7,965 bases of DNA from Thiohalobacter sp. (lineage in GTDB: Bacteria > Pseudomonadota > Gammaproteobacteria > DSM-19610). Positions within the stretch are counted from its first letter, which is position 1; each line of letters starts with the position of its first letter. Location: positions 1 to 7,965 of the forward strand of contig JALVCM010000420.1 in assembly GCA_027010005.1 (NCBI GenBank). The letters are read 5' to 3'. Of this stretch, positions 5,769-7,965 are shown piece by piece. The notes beneath the pieces were generated by a model. The model saw nothing but the letters and a program-made list of their open reading frames with translations, did not search any database and was not told the origin of the DNA. The position numbers were made by a program, and so were the translations under genes.

Positions 5769-6104
5769 TCAGACGACGCTGCCAAATCCCTTGTCAATGG
5801 CGCCGGGGGGGATCTCGAGACCGGCAAGCCGGCAACCCTGGGCAACCGGACCGCCCGGGAATAACCCGTACAGGTACTTGATGCCGCCCTTGTCGTGGAA
5901 GTGCTCATCCAGTGCATCGTGCAACTCCCGCACACTGATCCTGGAAGCATCCCTGCGGGAATAATACTCCTGCAGGGCATTCAACTCTTCCCAGCGGTCT
6001 TCATTCATCTCCAGCCCTTCTTCGCGGGCGATCTGAAGCGCATCTTCCGGTGACCAGGTGTCCGGCGCGTAGGGGAATGTCAACTCTCGATCCTGTACTG
6101 CCAT
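5769..6104 (-). CDS. DsrC/TusE-family protein lacking the C-terminal cysteine
   Basis: A 111-aa protein. The N-terminal helices contain EEGLEMNEDRWEELNALQEYY (about 28-48), and the family signature KYLYGLFPGGPVAQGCRLAGL lies at 76-96. DsrC and TusE carry sulfur on a nearly C-terminal cysteine (CysA); DsrC also has CysB 11 residues earlier. Here C91 matches CysB, but the CysA position is A102 (PPGAI instead of PTGCV) and eight more residues (DKGFGSVV) follow. The canonical persulfide or trisulfide chemistry of DsrC therefore seems impossible. A binding or regulatory role, as proposed for cysteine-poor DsrC paralogues, is more likely. The ATG at 6104 follows GGGAGGAAAGGCT, a good ribosome site; the longer open frame to 6263 has no family similarity. 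It is monocistronic, divergent from the binding-protein gene and convergent with the TlpA-like gene. Confidence 0.9.
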   Translation of the reverse strand: MAVQDRELTFPYAPDTWSPEDALQIAREEGLEMNEDRWEELNALQEYYSRRDASRISVRELHDALDEHFHDKGGIKYLYGLFPGGPVAQGCRLAGLEIPPGAIDKGFGSVV

Positions 6105-6132
6105 AGCCTTTCCTCCCGTAGTCGGTTCACAC

Positions 6133-6151
6133 GGGCGTAACGCTGACGCCC
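6133..6151 (-). promoter_or_regulatory. Leader hairpin of the DsrC-like gene
   Basis: A perfect 6-bp stem GGGCGT/ACGCCC with a 7-base loop, 29 bases before the start codon and upstream of the GGGAGG ribosome site. If transcription starts near 6152, as the upstream -10 suggests, the hairpin is the very 5' end of the mRNA and could protect it from decay. The T run is on its 5' side, so it is not a terminator for this strand. Confidence 0.35.
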
Positions 6152-6158
6152 TGAAAAA

Positions 6159-6167
6159 AGCATAGCA
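6159..6167 (-). promoter_or_regulatory. Possible extended -10 promoter for DsrC-like gene
   Basis: The minus strand reads TGCTATGCT, matching the TG-N extended -10 element with a four-of-six TATAAT hexamer. A CTGACA lies 21 bases further upstream, too far for an ideal -35. The implied start is near 6152. Confidence 0.35.
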
Positions 6168-6229
6168 GCTTTCGGAAATTTCGCCTGTCAGTCCGACGGG
6201 AATATTTTGTCCTCCACGGCCATCCATGA

Positions 6230-6253
6230 ATGACAAGCGCTTAAAGATGACAA
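6230..6253 (+). repeat. Direct repeat ATGACAA flanking AAGCGCTT palindrome
   Basis: ATGACAA occurs at 6230-6236 and 6247-6253, a 17-base period. The 8-base palindrome AAGCGCTT (6235-6242) overlaps the end of the first copy. It lies 30-55 bases before the binding-protein start codon and could be an operator; no known regulator motif is recognised. I see no convincing -35/-10 pair for that gene in 6105-6284. The best -10, TATAAC at 6263-6268, would place the start inside the ribosome site. Confidence 0.3.
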
Positions 6254-6284
6254 AAACAACCATATAACCAAACGAGGAGCTATC

Positions 6285-7256
6285 ATGAAGACTTTCGCCA
6301 CGGGGCTGCGTTCCGCCCTGATATTACTACCGATCCTGTTATTTACCTCACTGAATACACAGGCCGCAAAGGATGCCGGTCAGGGCCATGACTACCGAAC
6401 GTTCCACAGTAATGGAAAAATCGACTACGGGAACATCGGTGATTCCTATACCGCTGACCTGGTGATGTACCTGGCAGGTAACCAGTTTATGGTAATGGAA
6501 GACCTGATCGGCGATTTCCAGAAAAAACACCCTGGAATAAAAACAATCTACGTGGAAACCATTCCACCGGGCCAGATACTCAAACAGCAACTGCTCAAGC
6601 AGGGACAGATCAACGGCACCAATACTGCCATGAATCCTGACCTGTTCGCCAGCGTCAACCTTGGCCATCTCAAGAAACTGAAAGGCAAGGGCATGATGGA
6701 CCAGTACATCATCTACACCCATAACAAGCTGGAGTTAATGGTCGCCGAAGGTAACCCGAAACACATCAAGGGCCCGAAAGATCTTGGCCGTGATGACCTG
6801 GTGCAGTCTCACCCGAACCCGCTGACCGAAGGCATCTTCAAGTTCTACGGTGCAGAAATGCTCAAGGACCTCGGGCTGTACGAAAAGGTCACTGGTAATG
6901 CCATGTGCAAAAGCTGCTGGGCTGTGCCGGGCAAAACCTGGTTTACGTCGCGCCATCACCGTGAAACCCCGCACCGCATTGAAAACGGGGAAGCCGATGT
7001 CGGTATCGTATGGGCCACGGAAGTTGTTCATGGCAAAAATGAAGGTCGCAAGATTGATGGTGTGGCCATTCCCGCACCCTACAACAAGCAAAGCAAGGTC
7101 GGGTATGCCATTGGCGCACTCAAGAGCGGACGCAATCAGGCCAATGCAAGAACTTTCCTCAACTACCTGGCAACCGGAGCGGCACAGGATATCTATGCCA
7201 GCCACGGCTTTATAAAATCGACTGCTGATGAATTAAAACTGTCAGCCATACCCTGA
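6285..7256 (+). CDS. Orphan periplasmic substrate-binding protein (ModA-like fold)
   Basis: A 323-aa exported protein. Signal peptide at about residues 1-27 (hydrophobic core, NTQA before A28). The mature part looks like a type 2 periplasmic binding protein: first strand and helix LVMYLAGNQFMVMEDLIGDFQKKHPGI (about 59-85), then IYVETIPPGQILKQQL, MNPDLFASVN, a mid-protein GIFKFYGAEMLKDLGLYEKV and ADVGIVWATEV. These resemble the ModA/extracellular solute-binding families, but ligand identity cannot be read. Unusual for the fold is C208-K-S-C211-W followed by H224, H225 and H230, which could form a disulfide or a metal site. Since CxxC is followed by Trp, not His, it is not a c-type heme motif. 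No permease or ATPase gene is adjacent, so it is an orphan here. GAGGAG lies five bases before ATG, and a strong terminator follows. Confidence 0.82.
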   Translation: MKTFATGLRSALILLPILLFTSLNTQAAKDAGQGHDYRTFHSNGKIDYGNIGDSYTADLVMYLAGNQFMVMEDLIGDFQKKHPGIKTIYVETIPPGQILKQQLLKQGQINGTNTAMNPDLFASVNLGHLKKLKGKGMMDQYIIYTHNKLELMVAEGNPKHIKGPKDLGRDDLVQSHPNPLTEGIFKFYGAEMLKDLGLYEKVTGNAMCKSCWAVPGKTWFTSRHHRETPHRIENGEADVGIVWATEVVHGKNEGRKIDGVAIPAPYNKQSKVGYAIGALKSGRNQANARTFLNYLATGAAQDIYASHGFIKSTADELKLSAIP

Positions 7257-7276
7257 GAATATCTGGTGTAACAAGG

Positions 7277-7309
7277 AAAGCCGGGCTTACTACAGCCCGG
7301 CTTTTCTTT
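7277..7309 (+). terminator. Intrinsic terminator, probably bidirectional
   Basis: An 11-bp perfect stem (7277-7287 with 7294-7304, core GCCGGGCT/AGCCCGGC) around the loop TACTAC, ending in TTTTCTTT on the plus strand. It lies 20 bases past the binding-protein stop. The minus strand also ends the stem with TTTCCTT, so it may stop the convergent cytochrome-type gene too (stop at 7325), more weakly. Confidence 0.92.
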
Positions 7310-7324
7310 ATGAAAGATCACAGG

Positions 7325-7965
7325 TCAGGGCAAGGGAGGAAATGGCACATCAGCAAACGGGGAAGGGGTTCCAGGCGGTACCCGTGCATCATTTCCCCAG
7401 TGCGGGTAATCATCCGTGAGGCTCTCCAGGAATACAACCAGGTCCTCCTCCTCTTCCGCCGTTAAACCCAGGTCACCCAATTCGTCTGTATTAACGGTTG
7501 CCGGAAACTCCGGCTCGGGCCAGCAATCCTTACCAAAGCCCGGATCGTTAATATCGTGGCAGACCCTTTGCTTCACATCCCGCGTGTTATAGAAATGAAC
7601 AACCTCTTCCAGGGTACTGAATGCACCGTTATGCATATAGGGCGGCGTTATGGCAATATTTCTCAGGCTCATTACCTTGTGTTTGCCCATGTCATTACCC
7701 GCGGGGTCCCTGGCTGCAATATCAGGGCGCCCGCCAAGACCGGGATCAGGTTCCGGGTTACCCGGGATATTCCGGTTCCGGGGGACGCCCAGGTTGTCGT
7801 AGCTAAAGTCGGTAAATAACGGTGGAAAAGCCTTGCCACCCGGTGCCACGACCATATCGATAACATGACAGGCTGCGCACTGCGCCTTGCCGGCAAACAA
7901 GCCAAACCCGCGCAACTCCTGCTCACTAAAGCGGGCCATGCCTGCCATGACAAAGTCAAACCTGG
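7325..7965 (-). CDS. MauG/cytochrome c peroxidase-family protein, C-terminal part (cut by window end)
   Basis: The frame is open through the window edge (residues FDFV precede the first ATG at 7948), so this is the C-terminal part of a longer gene of at least 213 codons. Numbering from that ATG, a c-type heme site QCAACH lies at 23-28 (C24, C27, H28), preceded by the family-typical FSEQELRGFGLFAGKA. Next come FSYDNLGVPRNRN (48-60) and the signature MSLRNIAITPPYMHNGAFSTLEEVVHFYN (93-121), in which M105 is a plausible distal ligand. This is the C-terminal heme domain of diheme bacterial cytochrome c peroxidases and MauG-like enzymes. These act in the periplasm and reduce hydrogen peroxide or oxidise protein residues. 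The N-terminal heme domain and signal peptide lie outside the window. The tail is Pro-rich (PPGTPSPFADVPFPPLP). Which subfamily it belongs to cannot be settled. Confidence 0.9.
   Translation of the reverse strand, partial: RFDFVMAGMARFSEQELRGFGLFAGKAQCAACHVIDMVVAPGGKAFPPLFTDFSYDNLGVPRNRNIPGNPEPDPGLGGRPDIAARDPAGNDMGKHKVMSLRNIAITPPYMHNGAFSTLEEVVHFYNTRDVKQRVCHDINDPGFGKDCWPEPEFPATVNTDELGDLGLTAEEEEDLVVFLESLTDDYPHWGNDARVPPGTPSPFADVPFPPLP

Noticed and set aside
5803..5815. Frameshift at the run of seven G in the DsrC-like gene hiding a terminal cysteine
   Set aside because: I read the alternative frames past the run on the minus strand: one stops almost at once and the other gives no cysteine near a terminus, so an indel there would not restore CysA.
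6133..6160. GGGCGT hairpin next to an A run as an intrinsic terminator
   Set aside because: The T tract precedes the stem on the minus strand and is absent on the plus strand, so the polarity is wrong for both.
6105..6263. N-terminal extension of the DsrC-like protein
   Set aside because: The extra 53 residues do not resemble the family and cross the likely promoter; the ATG at 6104 has a strong ribosome site.
6906..6920. CKSCW in the binding protein as a c-type heme site
   Set aside because: The heme motif requires CxxCH; here Trp follows the second cysteine.
1..7965. Mobile elements, CRISPR arrays, tRNA or rRNA genes, riboswitches
   Set aside because: No transposase-like frame, spaced repeat array, cloverleaf with CCA, rRNA segment or recognisable aptamer was seen on either strand.

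Overview
The window reads as chromosomal DNA of a gammaproteobacterium. The evidence is the glrK-qseG-glrR gene order (the enterobacterial qseE-qseG-qseF locus), the ybgC-tolQ start of a tol-pal cluster, and the protein sequences themselves. A DsrC/TusE-family protein, a TlpA-like thioredoxin, a periplasmic solute-binding protein and a MauG/cytochrome c peroxidase-type protein would suit a respiring, perhaps sulfur-metabolising bacterium, but that is inference and no genus is claimed. I see no mobile element, CRISPR array, tRNA or rRNA.

Layout. (1) Bases 1-486, minus strand: tolQ (only its first 26 codons) and ybgC, overlapping by 11 bases. (2) Bases 609-1033, minus strand: a compact single-gene unit with a sigma-54 promoter, a strong Shine-Dalgarno, an 85-aa exported two-EF-hand protein and an intrinsic terminator with eight T. 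(3) Bases 1255-4599, minus strand: sensor kinase glrK (TTG start), lipoprotein qseG (GTG start, 8-base overlap) and sigma-54 activator glrR (ATG start). (4) Bases 4691-5763, plus strand: an unrecognised secreted protein and a TlpA-like thioredoxin, coupled by a TGATG stop/start overlap. (5) Bases 5769-6104, minus strand: a DsrC-like protein that keeps one family cysteine and has lost the usual C-terminal one. (6) Bases 6285-7256, plus strand: an orphan periplasmic binding protein, then a terminator that may work both ways. (7) Bases 7325-7965, minus strand: the C-terminal heme domain of a peroxidase-like c-type cytochrome, cut by the window end.

The most interesting reading is a complete local regulatory circuit. 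GlrR is a sigma-54 enhancer-binding protein. Just past glrR, upstream of the EF-hand gene, lie a good -24/-12 element (TGGCA...TTGC with exact GG-N10-GC spacing) and, about 185 bases upstream of the predicted start, a perfect TTGTC-N10-GACAA palindrome. That palindrome contains the TGTC-N10-GACA consensus I recall for enterobacterial GlrR. In enterobacteria GlrR drives the small RNA GlmY. Here the target appears to be a small periplasmic calcium-binding-type protein next to the Tol-Pal genes, suggesting an envelope-related output. A second point of note is the DsrC-like protein whose sulfur-carrying C-terminal cysteine position is alanine.
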